Of a stretch of 28,071 nt of DNA, positions 1-7,680 are shown piece by piece. The notes beneath the pieces were generated by a model, which worked only from the letters and a program-made list of their open reading frames with translations, was not told the origin of the DNA and searched no databases. Location: NCBI GenBank assembly GCA_947306185.1, contig CAMZFU010000008.1, positions 1 to 28,071 of the forward strand, read 5' to 3'. Each line of letters begins with the position of its first letter. Position 1 is the first letter of the stretch. The DNA is from an uncultured Pseudomonadota bacterium. GTDB lineage: Bacteria > Pseudomonadota > Alphaproteobacteria > Rs-D84. Position numbers and translations under genes: made by a program.

Positions 1-728
1 GTCGCGCTGCCTTGTGCCAACTTGTTTGAAGTGTTTTCTTTCGTTGACCAACCTTGAACAACTGGATATGTTACAGTGCCATCCTTATCTACTTTGATAG
101 ATCCGTTGGCAGCGGTGCTTGCACCAGCTGACCCATCTGAGTTAGTAACTGTAGTTACTGTATCGGTAAGTTTAGCTGTTGAAGGAACGTCTTTGCCTAA
201 CGTATATGTCATAGCTGCTGTTGTACCATCAGATTTTATGTAAACACCCTTCGTAGCACTGCCTACCGCACCACTATGTGTTACTTTGTTTGATGATGTA
301 ATACCACTTGCCAAAGCCGCTTTTTCTTCAGTAGTCATATCACGGAATTTTCCACCCGTGGTACCAATTTGTAAATCTGCCGTTGACTTTGCTTGGTATG
401 TCTCATTCGATGCCGCAGTTGCGCTTGTAATTGCTTCTTTAACCGCATATGCTGTCGGAATGTTTGTCGCACCTGTCGCACTTGAACTCGCAAGACCTGT
501 AATATTTGCGCCTGCCGTCGTAATATTACGTGTGCCTGCGGCTTGGCCACTTTGGGCGGGGGTTATAACAACTTTGTTCGTTGTAGAAGCGGGAATTCTG
601 GTGTCAACATAGCGTTTACTTGTAACGGTTGCATCACCAGACGGAGTCGTATCAGCAAACAATACCTGTGGTGCTGCGATCATCAATGCAAAAATTGATA
701 ATACCTTGAAATTCCGTGAAAAATACAT
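1..728 (-). CDS. Secreted TVTSKRYVD-family protein, large member (3' end outside window)
   Basis: An open frame reads from ATG at 728 down to base 1 without a stop, giving 242 N-terminal residues; the C-terminus is missing. An RBS (AAAGGGG) lies about 7 nt before the ATG. Residues 1-25 form a signal peptide with predicted cleavage after VLFA, so the protein is exported. The mature N-terminus carries TVTSKRYVD, also found in the two neighbouring minus-strand genes; the leader is closely similar to that of the 131-aa neighbour (xRxFKxLSIF...GDxTVTSKRYVD). The rest is rich in Thr, Ser, Ala and Gly with few hydrophobic stretches and no cysteine, the composition of a fibrous surface or tail-fibre-like protein. 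I recognise no named family. Paralogy is directly visible; surface location is inference. Confidence 0.8.
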   Translation of the reverse strand, partial: MYFSRNFKVLSIFALMIAAPQVLFADTTPSGDATVTSKRYVDTRIPASTTNKVVITPAQSGQAAGTRNITTAGANITGLASSSATGATNIPTAYAVKEAITSATAASNETYQAKSTADLQIGTTGGKFRDMTTEEKAALASGITSSNKVTHSGAVGSATKGVYIKSDGTTAAMTYTLGKDVPSTAKLTDTVTTVTNSDGSAGASTAANGSIKVDKDGTVTYPVVQGWSTKENTSNKLAQGSA

Positions 729-768
729 AATGTGTCCCCTTTGTCCCTTTGAATTTTATCCCCTTCAA

Positions 769-868
769 AGCGAATCATAACACATTTCAGCGAATCGTGT
801 AAACAACTTTTTTTGGCTGATGTGTTATGCTTCCCTCTGACGTGATTGTACCAAAATAGCGATTCGCT
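769..868. promoter_or_regulatory. Repeated AGCGAATC motifs and a long inverted repeat at the promoters
   Basis: AGCGAATC occurs at 769-776 and 789-796 (20 bp apart, about two helical turns) and inverted at 861-868, where it forms part of the palindrome AGCGATTCGCT. A perfect 10-bp inverted repeat, CATAACACAT (776-785) and ATGTGTTATG (820-829), spans the proximal promoter. This arrangement looks like operator sites for a DNA-binding regulator. The regulator is unknown. Confidence 0.45.
774..803 (-). promoter_or_regulatory. Proximal promoter of the gene starting at 728
   Basis: On the minus strand a -35 TTTACA (798-803) and a -10 TATGAT (774-779) are separated by 18 bp. Transcription would start near 767, leaving a leader of about 40 nt. 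The element overlaps two AGCGAATC motifs, so it is a likely target of regulation. Confidence 0.6.
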
Positions 869-874
869 GATAAA
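845..874 (-). promoter_or_regulatory. Possible distal promoter of the gene starting at 728
   Basis: The minus strand reads TTTATC (869-874), 18 bp, TACAAT (845-850). It is weaker than the proximal promoter. The palindrome AGCGATTCGCT (858-868) lies in the spacer. Confidence 0.35.
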
Positions 875-958
875 GATGTAAAATAACAAAAAAATAAAAA
901 AATAAAAAAAACAAGTTGACTTTTTTTTACAAATTGATTATGCAATCAAAAAATAACT

Positions 959-1354
959 TCACTCAAGCCAAATTTCAGCAAAACTGGTTGGGGGAGTCAT
1001 GCTTGGAATACCCGTAGAAATTGGAACCTTGATATAACTACGTGCGACATTTACTTGTGATGGGTCATCTGTATCCACCGTAACAGAATTAACTACATAT
1101 CCACCAGTTCCGTTATCGGCTGTTACGACATTTGCATCAATATTTGCACTGATGGTCTTGCCGTCATTGCCAATCGAAATATTATTGCCCGGAATCAGAG
1201 TATCTTGTTTTTTGTCTAATCCGTTGTCAACGTAACGTTTACTGGTAACCGTAGTGTCACCTGTTGAGTTCAAACCTGCCGCAAACGACATCTGCGAGTT
1301 TGTGATTATCAACACGAAGATCGACAAAATCTTGAAAAAACGTAGACAATGCAT
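959..1354 (-). CDS. Small secreted TVTSKRYVD-family protein, 131 aa
   Basis: The start is ATG at 1354, preceded by AGGAAAGG at good spacing; an in-frame ATG at 1375 lies upstream of this RBS and is not preferred. Residues 1-25 form a signal peptide (cleavage after MSFA), followed closely by TVTSKRYVD. The C-terminal half matches the 121-aa neighbour nearly residue for residue: YVVNS, (S/A)Q(V/I)N(V/I)ARSY, then F(A/V)E(I/V)W(L/F)E at the extreme C-terminus. The mature protein has no cysteine and no membrane segment, and is expected to be periplasmic or surface-exposed. It appears to have its own promoter, 183 bp after its neighbour. Function unknown. Confidence 0.8.
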   Translation of the reverse strand: MHCLRFFKILSIFVLIITNSQMSFAAGLNSTGDTTVTSKRYVDNGLDKKQDTLIPGNNISIGNDGKTISANIDANVVTADNGTGGYVVNSVTVDTDDPSQVNVARSYIKVPISTGIPSMTPPTSFAEIWLE

Positions 1355-1422
1355 AATATTACCTTTCCTGACCAAATTTATAGCTCATAACTCTACTGAT
1401 ACGCTACCCTCCTTGCTAGTTG

Positions 1423-1448
1423 ATTGTAGCATAAATTTAAAGTGTCAA
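1423..1448 (-). promoter_or_regulatory. Promoter of the 131-aa secreted protein gene
   Basis: An extended -10 reads TGC-TACAAT on the minus strand (TACAAT at 1423-1428). A good TTGACA lies upstream (1443-1448), but the spacing of only 14 bp is short for a sigma-70 -35, so the extended -10 may act alone. The implied leader is about 60 nt. Confidence 0.45.
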
Positions 1449-1537
1449 AAAGGTGCGAAATAGTAAAAAAAACAAAAATTATCAAAATTTTGTGTTGACT
1501 TTTTTGAAAAGATTAAATTTTTATAGCAGAAAAATCG

Positions 1538-1903
1538 TCATTCAAACCAAACTTCGACAAATCCAGTTGGGGTATTTACACTTGGGGCGCCGGCCGAGAC
1601 CGGGACCCTGACATAACTGCGTGCGATATTTATTTGCGAGGCGTCATTAGGATCCACCGTAATAGAATTAACAACATACCCATCAGTTCCGTCGTTTGAG
1701 GTCACAATATTTGCTTCAATGGTTATAGGGGTCGTTGTACCATTCTTGGTAACATCAATTGTACCAGGGGCCTCACCAGTTGTAATATCAGAAATGAACT
1801 TATCATCAACGTACCGTTTACTGGTAACAGTATAATCTGCATATGCAAAGCACGGTACAAATACAAGCACACCCGTAAAATATGCGAATCGTTTTAATTT
1901 CAT
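1538..1903 (-). CDS. Small secreted TVTSKRYVD-family protein, 121 aa
   Basis: ATG at 1903 has a GGAG Shine-Dalgarno 7-8 nt upstream. Residues 1-22 form a signal peptide ending FAYA, and TVTSKRYVD sits at the mature N-terminus. The C-terminal 60 residues are strongly similar to the 131-aa neighbour and end in FVEVWFE where that protein ends FAEIWLE. With the gene at 728 it forms a three-member tandem array that probably arose by duplication. Conservation at both ends, with a divergent middle, suggests ends used for export, anchoring or assembly (inference). No known family recognised. Confidence 0.8.
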   Translation of the reverse strand: MKLKRFAYFTGVLVFVPCFAYADYTVTSKRYVDDKFISDITTGEAPGTIDVTKNGTTTPITIEANIVTSNDGTDGYVVNSITVDPNDASQINIARSYVRVPVSAGAPSVNTPTGFVEVWFE

Positions 1904-1928
1904 TCTCTAACTCCAGCTCTCTACGAGC

Positions 1929-1957
1929 ATTGTATCATACAAATAGTAGGTTGTAAA
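1929..1957 (-). promoter_or_regulatory. Promoter of the 121-aa secreted protein gene
   Basis: On the minus strand TTTACA (1952-1957) and TACAAT (1929-1934) are 17 bp apart, and the -10 is preceded by TGA as an extended -10. The predicted start near 1922 leaves a leader of about 20 nt that includes the RBS. Confidence 0.6.
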
Positions 1958-2075
1958 GTTTGGCACACATAATTTTTTTTTGTATTTTTTTGTTGATAAA
2001 AAATAAATTTTTTCATTGCAATATAGAAAAAATTTGTGAAAAATATGCCCGCAAAATCTAACATAAGGAGACACC

Positions 2076-4736
2076 ATGAGCAATAAATGGGTTTATACTT
2101 TCGGTAATGGTATGGCCGAAGGTCGCGCAGATATGCGCAATTTGCTTGGTGGCAAGGGCGCAAACTTGGCCGAAATGAATTTGGTCGGATTGCCGGTGCC
2201 GGCGGGCTTTACAGTTACAACAGAAGTTTGTACATATTATTATGACAATAATCAGACATATCCATCTGATTTAATGGACCAGGTCAAAGATGGTATCGCA
2301 CATATTGAAAAGATTATGGGCAAAAAGTTTGCCGATATGGATAACCCATTGTTGGTGTCTGTGCGTTCTGGGGCGCGTGTTTCAATGCCTGGTATGATGG
2401 ATACGGTTTTGAATTTGGGACTTAACGATGAAACGGTCAAAGCGTTGGCAAAAAAATCTGGCGACGAACGTTTCGCATATGATTCTTATCGCCGTTTCAT
2501 TATGATGTTCAGTGATGTTGTGTTGGGGGCAGATATCGACCTGTTCGAACACACCTTGGAACATATGAAAGAAGAAAAAGGTTATAAAGTTGATACAGAA
2601 CTGACAGCCGATGATTTGAAAGATTTGGTTGAAAAGTTCAAAGAAATTGGTGTTAAGATTGGTAAGGTTTTCCCGCAAGATCCATGGGAACAGTTGAAAT
2701 TGGGTATCGGCGCGGTGTTTGGTTCATGGATGAGCAAGAAAGCCATCACATATCGTAAATTGAACAATATCCCAGGTGATTGGGGAACCGCAGTGAATGT
2801 TCAGGCAATGGTGTTCGGTAATTCTGGTACAGACAGTGCAACCGGCGTATGTTTCAGCCGTGACCCGGCCACCGGTGAAAACAGATACTATGGCGAATAT
2901 TTAATCAACGCCCAAGGTGAAGACGTTGTTGCGGGTATTCGTACCCCACAACCAATGAGCAAAGATGATTCCGGACGTACTTCATTAGAAGAGGCGATGC
3001 CAGATGTTTATAAAGAACTTTGCGATGTTCGTGAAAAATTGGAAAAGCATTACAAAGATATGCAAGATATGGAATTCACAATTGAACATGGCAAATTGTG
3101 GATGTTACAGTGCCGTAATGGTAAACGTACGGCGGCCGCGGCGGTTCGTATGGCGGTTGAAATGGTTAACGAAGGTTTGTTGACCAAGGAAGAAGCAATC
3201 TTGCGCGTTGGTGCCGATCAATTGAATCATTTGTTGCACCCAATGTTGGACCCAAAGGCCGAAAGAAAAGTTATCGCAACTGGGCTTCCGGCATCCCCAG
3301 GTGCCGCGGTCGGTCAGGCTGTGTTCAGTGCCGAAGATGCGGAAAAATGGGCGGCCGAAGGCAAGAAAGTCATGTTGTTGCGTGTTGAAACATCACCCGA
3401 AGATATTTCTGGTATGCACGCGGCCCAAGGTGTTATCACGGCACGTGGTGGTATGACATCACACGCGGCGGTGGTTGCACGTGGTATGGGAACACCATGC
3501 GTGTCTGGGTCCCCAGATATCAAGATTGATTATGAATCAAAAACAATGAAAACAACGTCTGGTGTGGTTATCCACGAAGGTGATTGGGTTTCTATCGATG
3601 GTGCCAAGGGACAAATTATCGAAGGCGCGGTTCCAACAGTATCTGTGGAATTGACCGGTAATTTCGGAACATTGATGAAATGGGTTGATGAAATCAAAAC
3701 ATTAAAGGTTAAGGCAAATGCCGAAACACCAAAAGATGCGAAACAAGCGCGTGACTTTGGTGCCGAAGGTATCGGTTTGGCGCGTACCGAACACATGTTC
3801 TTTGACCCGGCACGTATCCAAGATATGCGCGAAATGATTTTGGCCGAAGATGAGGATGGTCGTCGTGCTGCCTTGGCAAAATTGTTGCCATATCAAAAGG
3901 CCGACTTTGTCGAATTGTTCAAGATTATGGATGGTCTGCCGGTTACAATCCGTTTGATTGACCCACCATTACATGAATTCTTGCCACATACCGAAGCAGA
4001 TATGGCAGAATTGGCCGAACATATTGGCAAACCAGTGGAATTTGTTAAGGCACGTGCCGAAGCATTACACGAACAGAACCCAATGTTGGGACATCGTGGT
4101 TGCAGACTTGCCATTACATATCCAGAAATTTGCGAAATGCAAACACGCGCGATATTGTCCGCGGCATTGGAATGCAAAAAAGCGGGTGTTTCCGTTCATC
4201 CGGAAATTGAAGTTCCACTTGTCGGTTCCAAAAAGGAAGTTGACATTGTTAAAACTGTTATCGATGCAACCGCAAATGCATTGTTCGCAGAAACCGGTGA
4301 AAGTATCGAATACACGGTTGGTTCAATGATTGAATTGCCACGTGCGGCGGTTTTGGCAAATGAAATCGCAGAAAGTTGTGAATTCTTTGAATTCGGAACA
4401 AACGATTTGACACAAACGACATTGGGTATGTCACGTGACGATACCGGTAAAATCTTGGATGAATACCGTGCACGTGGCGTTTATGTCGCGGACCCATTTG
4501 CATCAGTTGACCAATTGGGTGTTGGGTTGTTGATTAAAGACGCGGTCCAAAAAGCACGTGCAACCAAGGGTGATAAAATCCATCTTGGGGTATGTGGTGA
4601 ACACGGTGGTGATCCAGAATCTATCGAATTCTTCCATAAATGTGGATTTGATTCTGTGTCTTGCAGTCCGTTCCGTGTGCCAATCGCACGTCTTGCCGCA
4701 GCACAGGCAGCGGTTAAGTTCCCGCGCAAGAACTAA
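2076..4736 (+). CDS. ppdK: Pyruvate, phosphate dikinase (886 aa)
   Basis: PPDK reversibly converts pyruvate, ATP and phosphate to phosphoenolpyruvate, AMP and pyrophosphate in the cytoplasm, serving gluconeogenesis or PPi-driven glycolysis. The N-terminal nucleotide-binding domain opens with the family motif GGKGANLAEM. The central phosphohistidine domain has GGMTSHAAVVARGMG with the phosphorylated His at 463. The C-terminal PEP/pyruvate barrel ends with LGVCGEHGGDP, catalytic Cys840, then the SCSPFRVPIARLAAAQ signature. The length matches the family (about 870-890 aa), so the gene is intact. The start is fixed by AAGGAG 7-8 nt upstream. It is monocistronic, closed by the terminator at 4738. 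I could not assign its promoter with confidence in the very AT-rich 1960-2060 stretch. Confidence 0.97.
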   Translation: MSNKWVYTFGNGMAEGRADMRNLLGGKGANLAEMNLVGLPVPAGFTVTTEVCTYYYDNNQTYPSDLMDQVKDGIAHIEKIMGKKFADMDNPLLVSVRSGARVSMPGMMDTVLNLGLNDETVKALAKKSGDERFAYDSYRRFIMMFSDVVLGADIDLFEHTLEHMKEEKGYKVDTELTADDLKDLVEKFKEIGVKIGKVFPQDPWEQLKLGIGAVFGSWMSKKAITYRKLNNIPGDWGTAVNVQAMVFGNSGTDSATGVCFSRDPATGENRYYGEYLINAQGEDVVAGIRTPQPMSKDDSGRTSLEEAMPDVYKELCDVREKLEKHYKDMQDMEFTIEHGKLWMLQCRNGKRTAAAAVRMAVEMVNEGLLTKEEAILRVGADQLNHLLHPMLDPKAERKVIATGLPASPGAAVGQAVFSAEDAEKWAAEGKKVMLLRVETSPEDISGMHAAQGVITARGGMTSHAAVVARGMGTPCVSGSPDIKIDYESKTMKTTSGVVIHEGDWVSIDGAKGQIIEGAVPTVSVELTGNFGTLMKWVDEIKTLKVKANAETPKDAKQARDFGAEGIGLARTEHMFFDPARIQDMREMILAEDEDGRRAALAKLLPYQKADFVELFKIMDGLPVTIRLIDPPLHEFLPHTEADMAELAEHIGKPVEFVKARAEALHEQNPMLGHRGCRLAITYPEICEMQTRAILSAALECKKAGVSVHPEIEVPLVGSKKEVDIVKTVIDATANALFAETGESIEYTVGSMIELPRAAVLANEIAESCEFFEFGTNDLTQTTLGMSRDDTGKILDEYRARGVYVADPFASVDQLGVGLLIKDAVQKARATKGDKIHLGVCGEHGGDPESIEFFHKCGFDSVSCSPFRVPIARLAAAQAAVKFPRKN

Positions 4737-4737
4737 T

Positions 4738-4765
4738 AAAAACGCCCTTCGGGGCGTTTTTGTTT
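4738..4765 (+). terminator. Intrinsic terminator after ppdK
   Basis: CGCCC (4743-4747), loop TTCG, GGGCG (4752-4756), with flanking A and T runs that extend the stem to 10 bp and a following T-rich tail. It begins immediately after the ppdK stop. Confidence 0.93.
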
Positions 4766-4779
4766 GATCAAATAAAACA

Positions 4780-4808
4780 TTGACAGGTTAAAAACAACAA
4801 ACTATGAT
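4780..4808 (+). promoter_or_regulatory. Sigma-70-type promoter of the cysteine-rich-repeat protein gene
   Basis: A consensus -35 TTGACA (4780-4785), a 17-bp spacer and -10 TATGAT (4803-4808) form one of the best promoters in the window. The start near 4815 gives a leader of about 20 nt containing AAAAGGGG. Confidence 0.8.
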
Positions 4809-4835
4809 TCAATTGTAAAAACAAAAGGGGAAAAT

Positions 4836-5285
4836 ATGAAAAAAATCTTCACACTTGGTTTAATACTTGCAACCACAACTATTTCTTGTGCAAATGCGGG
4901 TTTCTGGGAAAAATTGGGATTTGGTAAAAAATCTGAACCGGCGACATTAGAAGAAGCATGCAACAAAGATGATTTGACAGCAATTTGCCCAGAAATGTTG
5001 GTTGGGTCACAAACAATGATGGGGTGTTTGACTGAAAATATTACTTCTTTGTCCAAGAAATGTGCAAAATACGTCAAGAATTATGTAAAAGACCACAAAG
5101 ACGAAGTTGTTGATAGCGCAACCGAAGCGGTAAAAACTGCGAAAGAAGATGTTAAGACGATAAAAGAAGAAACCAAAACAACGGTTCAAGAAGTTAAAGA
5201 TAGCGCGAAACAAGTGGGTCAGGACTTTAAGGCAACAGGCCAAGAATTGAAAGAAACTGGCAAATCTATTAAAGAAATGTTTTAA
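4836..5285 (+). CDS. Periplasmic cysteine-rich-repeat protein with helical Lys/Glu tail (149 aa)
   Basis: Residues 1-21 are a signal peptide with cleavage after CANA. Residues 40-80 hold four cysteines (42, 51, 64, 76) spaced C-x8-C-x12-C-x11-C, with a CL at the third. This fits the cysteine-rich repeat family (PF00839 type) found in small exported proteobacterial proteins; two disulfides are likely. Residues 83-149 are almost entirely Lys, Glu, Asp, Thr, Val and Ala in roughly 11-residue periodicity, resembling an amphipathic, LEA-like helix. The gene is monocistronic with a strong promoter and its own terminator, so it may be abundantly expressed. The PF00839 match is from memory of the pattern, not a search. 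Function unknown. Confidence 0.8.
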   Translation: MKKIFTLGLILATTTISCANAGFWEKLGFGKKSEPATLEEACNKDDLTAICPEMLVGSQTMMGCLTENITSLSKKCAKYVKNYVKDHKDEVVDSATEAVKTAKEDVKTIKEETKTTVQEVKDSAKQVGQDFKATGQELKETGKSIKEMF

Positions 5286-5306
5286 TTAAAAAGTCATAAA
5301 AAATTA

Positions 5307-5330
5307 CCCGCCATGTGGCGGGTTTTCTTG
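5307..5330 (+). terminator. Intrinsic terminator after the 149-aa gene
   Basis: Stem CCCGCC (5307-5312) and GGCGGG (5317-5322) around loop ATGT, followed by TTTTCTTG. It lies 21 nt after the stop codon. Confidence 0.9.
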
Positions 5331-5359
5331 TTTACATATTTGGCAAAAGATGATATAAT
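5331..5359 (+). promoter_or_regulatory. Promoter of the 686-aa cysteine-rich protein gene
   Basis: TTTACA (5331-5336), 17 bp, then an extended -10 TGATATAAT (TATAAT at 5354-5359). It directly abuts the preceding terminator. The predicted leader is about 80 nt and carries the 11-bp inverted repeat at 5373-5398. Confidence 0.75.
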
Positions 5360-5372
5360 AAACAAGAAAGGT

Positions 5373-5398
5373 GATGTGAATTATGCTTAATTCACATC
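5373..5398 (+). promoter_or_regulatory. Perfect 11-bp inverted repeat in the 5' leader
   Basis: GATGTGAATTA (5373-5383), loop TGCT, TAATTCACATC (5388-5398). It lies downstream of the predicted transcription start and about 48 nt before the ATG. No T-run follows, so it is not an intrinsic terminator. It could be a stable leader hairpin or a symmetric protein-binding site. Confidence 0.6.
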
Positions 5399-5446
5399 TG
5401 GAAAGTATCTGAAATCGGGGGTTTTGAGCTACGCAGGAGAGTATAT

Positions 5447-7507
5447 ATGAATAGTCGTTCCACAGGAGATTTTTATAAAAATGCACTTGGTGCTGTGCTT
5501 TTGCTTGCATGTGCATTTTTTGTATGTTCAACATTTTTATCTATGCGCGCTGTGTTCGCAGATCCGATTGCACCGGCAATGATAAATGATGCCGCAAAGC
5601 AGGCATCTGGTCGTACATCTGGTCGTGCAAGCCCACGTGACAAGGGGGCGGCGGCACGTCCAACAACAAATAGTGTTGCAAATCCAACCGCATCACGTGG
5701 TGTTGCATCGCGTAATGTTGCGGCACGCACGGATGAAAATAAAAACATATCCACACGTGGGGTTGTTGCAAGAACCGCGACACGTCAAACATCTGCGCGT
5801 TCTGTGGCACCGCGTGCGGTAAAAACACGAACGGTTCGGGCACGTACAGGCACAACGACACAACGCGTCGGTGTTACGGGGGATGTTATTCGCGGTGCCA
5901 AAGGAACCAGCAGTACATACACATACTTGTCAAATAAATTATACACAGGAAACTATTCTAATATCATAGATTCTACAACGGGGCTTATATCTGCAGATGC
6001 GTACAGTACATGTTTGGAATCATATTACACATGTATGGATGAAATCTGCACGGCACGTAGCGAAGCACAACGTCGTTGTGCGTGTGCCGGTCGTGTTAAG
6101 GCATTTGCCGAAGCAGAATCTGCATTGGAATCAGCAAACGAGGAACTTATTAAAATTTCTGGCGAATTGGCATTGCTGATTGCTAACAAGGGTAAAGAAG
6201 TTAGTGCGGCATTTTCGCTTACCGAGGCAGAAAAAGTTATGAATTGTGCGTCATGGCGCGAAGCCAGTCATAATGGTACGGCCAGTGAAAGTGAATTTGG
6301 TTCTTGGTGTGCGGATCATGGATTGTATAAAACAAGTGACTGTTCGCGTACACAATCGCCGGCATATTGTTCGTCATCAAATAATAACGGCCTGTTTGAT
6401 ATCAAAGATTTAGATGGTGCGGGGTCTGATATTTTGGCATCGCTTGCATCATGGGCGGACGAGGTTAAATCAAATACTGATACCATATTAAAGACAGATG
6501 AAGATTCATTGGTGTCGGCATTTACAACGATAACCAACGCGGTTAGTGGTATTACCGGTTCTGCAATCGCGTTATCTACGGACGAAGTCCAAGATACGTT
6601 GGCGGAAACATGGGGTTATGATTTGTTCCGCTATGCACATAATAATGTATGCGCACGCGTTTTGGATTCTTGCTTTAATGGTATATATGAAGGTTGTGGT
6701 ACACCGCCATCCGGTGGGCGTTGCGCAAATGGTGCAAGTTCTTCGTGTCCATTTAATTACAACAGCAAGGTAACAATTTCATCTTCGGGTGATGTCACAT
6801 TAAATGAACGTAGTAACAACAGTACAAACGCAACAGCATCATGCTTTGGTTATACATCATCTTCGGGTGACCCGTATGCGGCGTTACGTGGACCGGTTGC
6901 CGATGCACGTCGCAGTGTTATGCAGAAATACTTGTTGGATGCAAATGCAGATTGTGACCTGTATGGTGAACAATTAAAGACAACGGCACAAAAGATTGCA
7001 TATCAAAAGGTTGCCGCGCAACAGGCATTGCAACAGAAACGTTTGGAATTCTATAATGAAGAACAAGAACAGATACTGTCTGATGCGGTTGCGGCCGGTA
7101 CCAACTTTAATGAATGTATCAGCGAACTTTGGGATTGTTATGAAACCCAGGCGACATCACATACAGATTGGACAACGGCACGTATCAAAACATACTGTGC
7201 ACAAATTGCCAACGTTCCGCATTGCTATCAAGATATGATTTGCAACCCATCGGTGGCGCAGTTCAAGGCGATAATCGATGTTGAAGATAAGCAATGTACG
7301 TGGCACTCAAGTGATTATACGATAAATAATTGCCGTAATGTTGTGACATTGAATGAAATATTAAGCGACCGTGGTACTGGAACCACCCCTGCAAGTACGA
7401 TACCTGCAAATAATGCCACCGGCGATTCTGCGGCGTTACGTGAAAAGTGTCTGCGTGATGCGTTGGATTGTCCAGGCGAAGGGTGTATTAGAACTTGGAC
7501 CAAGTAG
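5447..7507 (+). CDS. Large secreted cysteine-rich protein with Arg-rich linker (686 aa)
   Basis: CAGGAG lies 7-8 nt before ATG 5447. Residues 1-38 form a long signal peptide (cleavage after RAVFA). Residues about 50-145 are a disordered linker of Ala, Thr, Ser and regularly spaced Arg (SRGVASRNVAAR, RSVAPRAVKTRTVRAR). A cysteine-rich body follows. Its first module has cysteines at 189, 196, 201, 211 and 213, then a helical stretch ending LTEAEKVM. Exactly the same cysteine spacing, and a TEAE motif, occur in the 858-aa protein downstream. A later module, CxSELWDCYETQATSHTxW, also has a counterpart there. Expected in the periplasm or on the cell surface with many disulfides. No known family recognised. 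It has its own promoter and terminator. Confidence 0.85.
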   Translation: MNSRSTGDFYKNALGAVLLLACAFFVCSTFLSMRAVFADPIAPAMINDAAKQASGRTSGRASPRDKGAAARPTTNSVANPTASRGVASRNVAARTDENKNISTRGVVARTATRQTSARSVAPRAVKTRTVRARTGTTTQRVGVTGDVIRGAKGTSSTYTYLSNKLYTGNYSNIIDSTTGLISADAYSTCLESYYTCMDEICTARSEAQRRCACAGRVKAFAEAESALESANEELIKISGELALLIANKGKEVSAAFSLTEAEKVMNCASWREASHNGTASESEFGSWCADHGLYKTSDCSRTQSPAYCSSSNNNGLFDIKDLDGAGSDILASLASWADEVKSNTDTILKTDEDSLVSAFTTITNAVSGITGSAIALSTDEVQDTLAETWGYDLFRYAHNNVCARVLDSCFNGIYEGCGTPPSGGRCANGASSSCPFNYNSKVTISSSGDVTLNERSNNSTNATASCFGYTSSSGDPYAALRGPVADARRSVMQKYLLDANADCDLYGEQLKTTAQKIAYQKVAAQQALQQKRLEFYNEEQEQILSDAVAAGTNFNECISELWDCYETQATSHTDWTTARIKTYCAQIANVPHCYQDMICNPSVAQFKAIIDVEDKQCTWHSSDYTINNCRNVVTLNEILSDRGTGTTPASTIPANNATGDSAALREKCLRDALDCPGEGCIRTWTK

Positions 7508-7527
7508 TTTGTATAAAGAAAAAATTG

Positions 7528-7556
7528 AAAACCGAACCTTTTGGTTCGGTTTTTTG
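7528..7556 (+). terminator. Intrinsic terminator after the 686-aa gene
   Basis: AAAACCGAACC (7528-7538), loop TTTT, GGTTCGGTTTT (7543-7553), continuing into a T-run. An 11-bp perfect stem. Confidence 0.93.
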
Positions 7557-7599
7557 TTATCCTAAAAAAACAAAATGTATAAAATTTTATGCGAAACAC

Positions 7600-7627
7600 T
7601 TGACTTTTGGTATAAAAACGATATTAT
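7600..7627 (+). promoter_or_regulatory. Promoter of rplU-rpmA
   Basis: TTGACT (7600-7605), 16 bp, TATTAT (7622-7627). The leader of about 48 nt contains a weak AACTT/AAGTT hairpin and ends with the rplU RBS AAAGGA. No recognisable ribosomal-protein leader motif was seen. Confidence 0.55.
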
Positions 7628-7680
7628 TTGCATAAACTTTTAGACAGAAGTTAAAAAATAAACCATAAAAGGACAAAAAT

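Noticed and set aside
934..949. Hairpin TTGATT-ATGC-AATCAA after the 131-aa gene as a terminator
   Set aside because: Only a 6-bp AT-rich stem and the T-run is not directly adjacent; too weak to call.
916..1500. Two plus-strand TTGACT-T-run elements (916 and 1495) resembling -35 boxes
   Set aside because: No plus-strand gene follows either, and no good -10 is at proper spacing. They lie just beyond the stops of paralogous minus-strand genes and may be remnants of the duplicated 3' flank.
3958..4329. Plus-strand open frame of 123 codons inside ppdK
   Set aside because: It lies entirely within the conserved PEP/pyruvate-binding domain of ppdK, with no RBS and no familiar motif.
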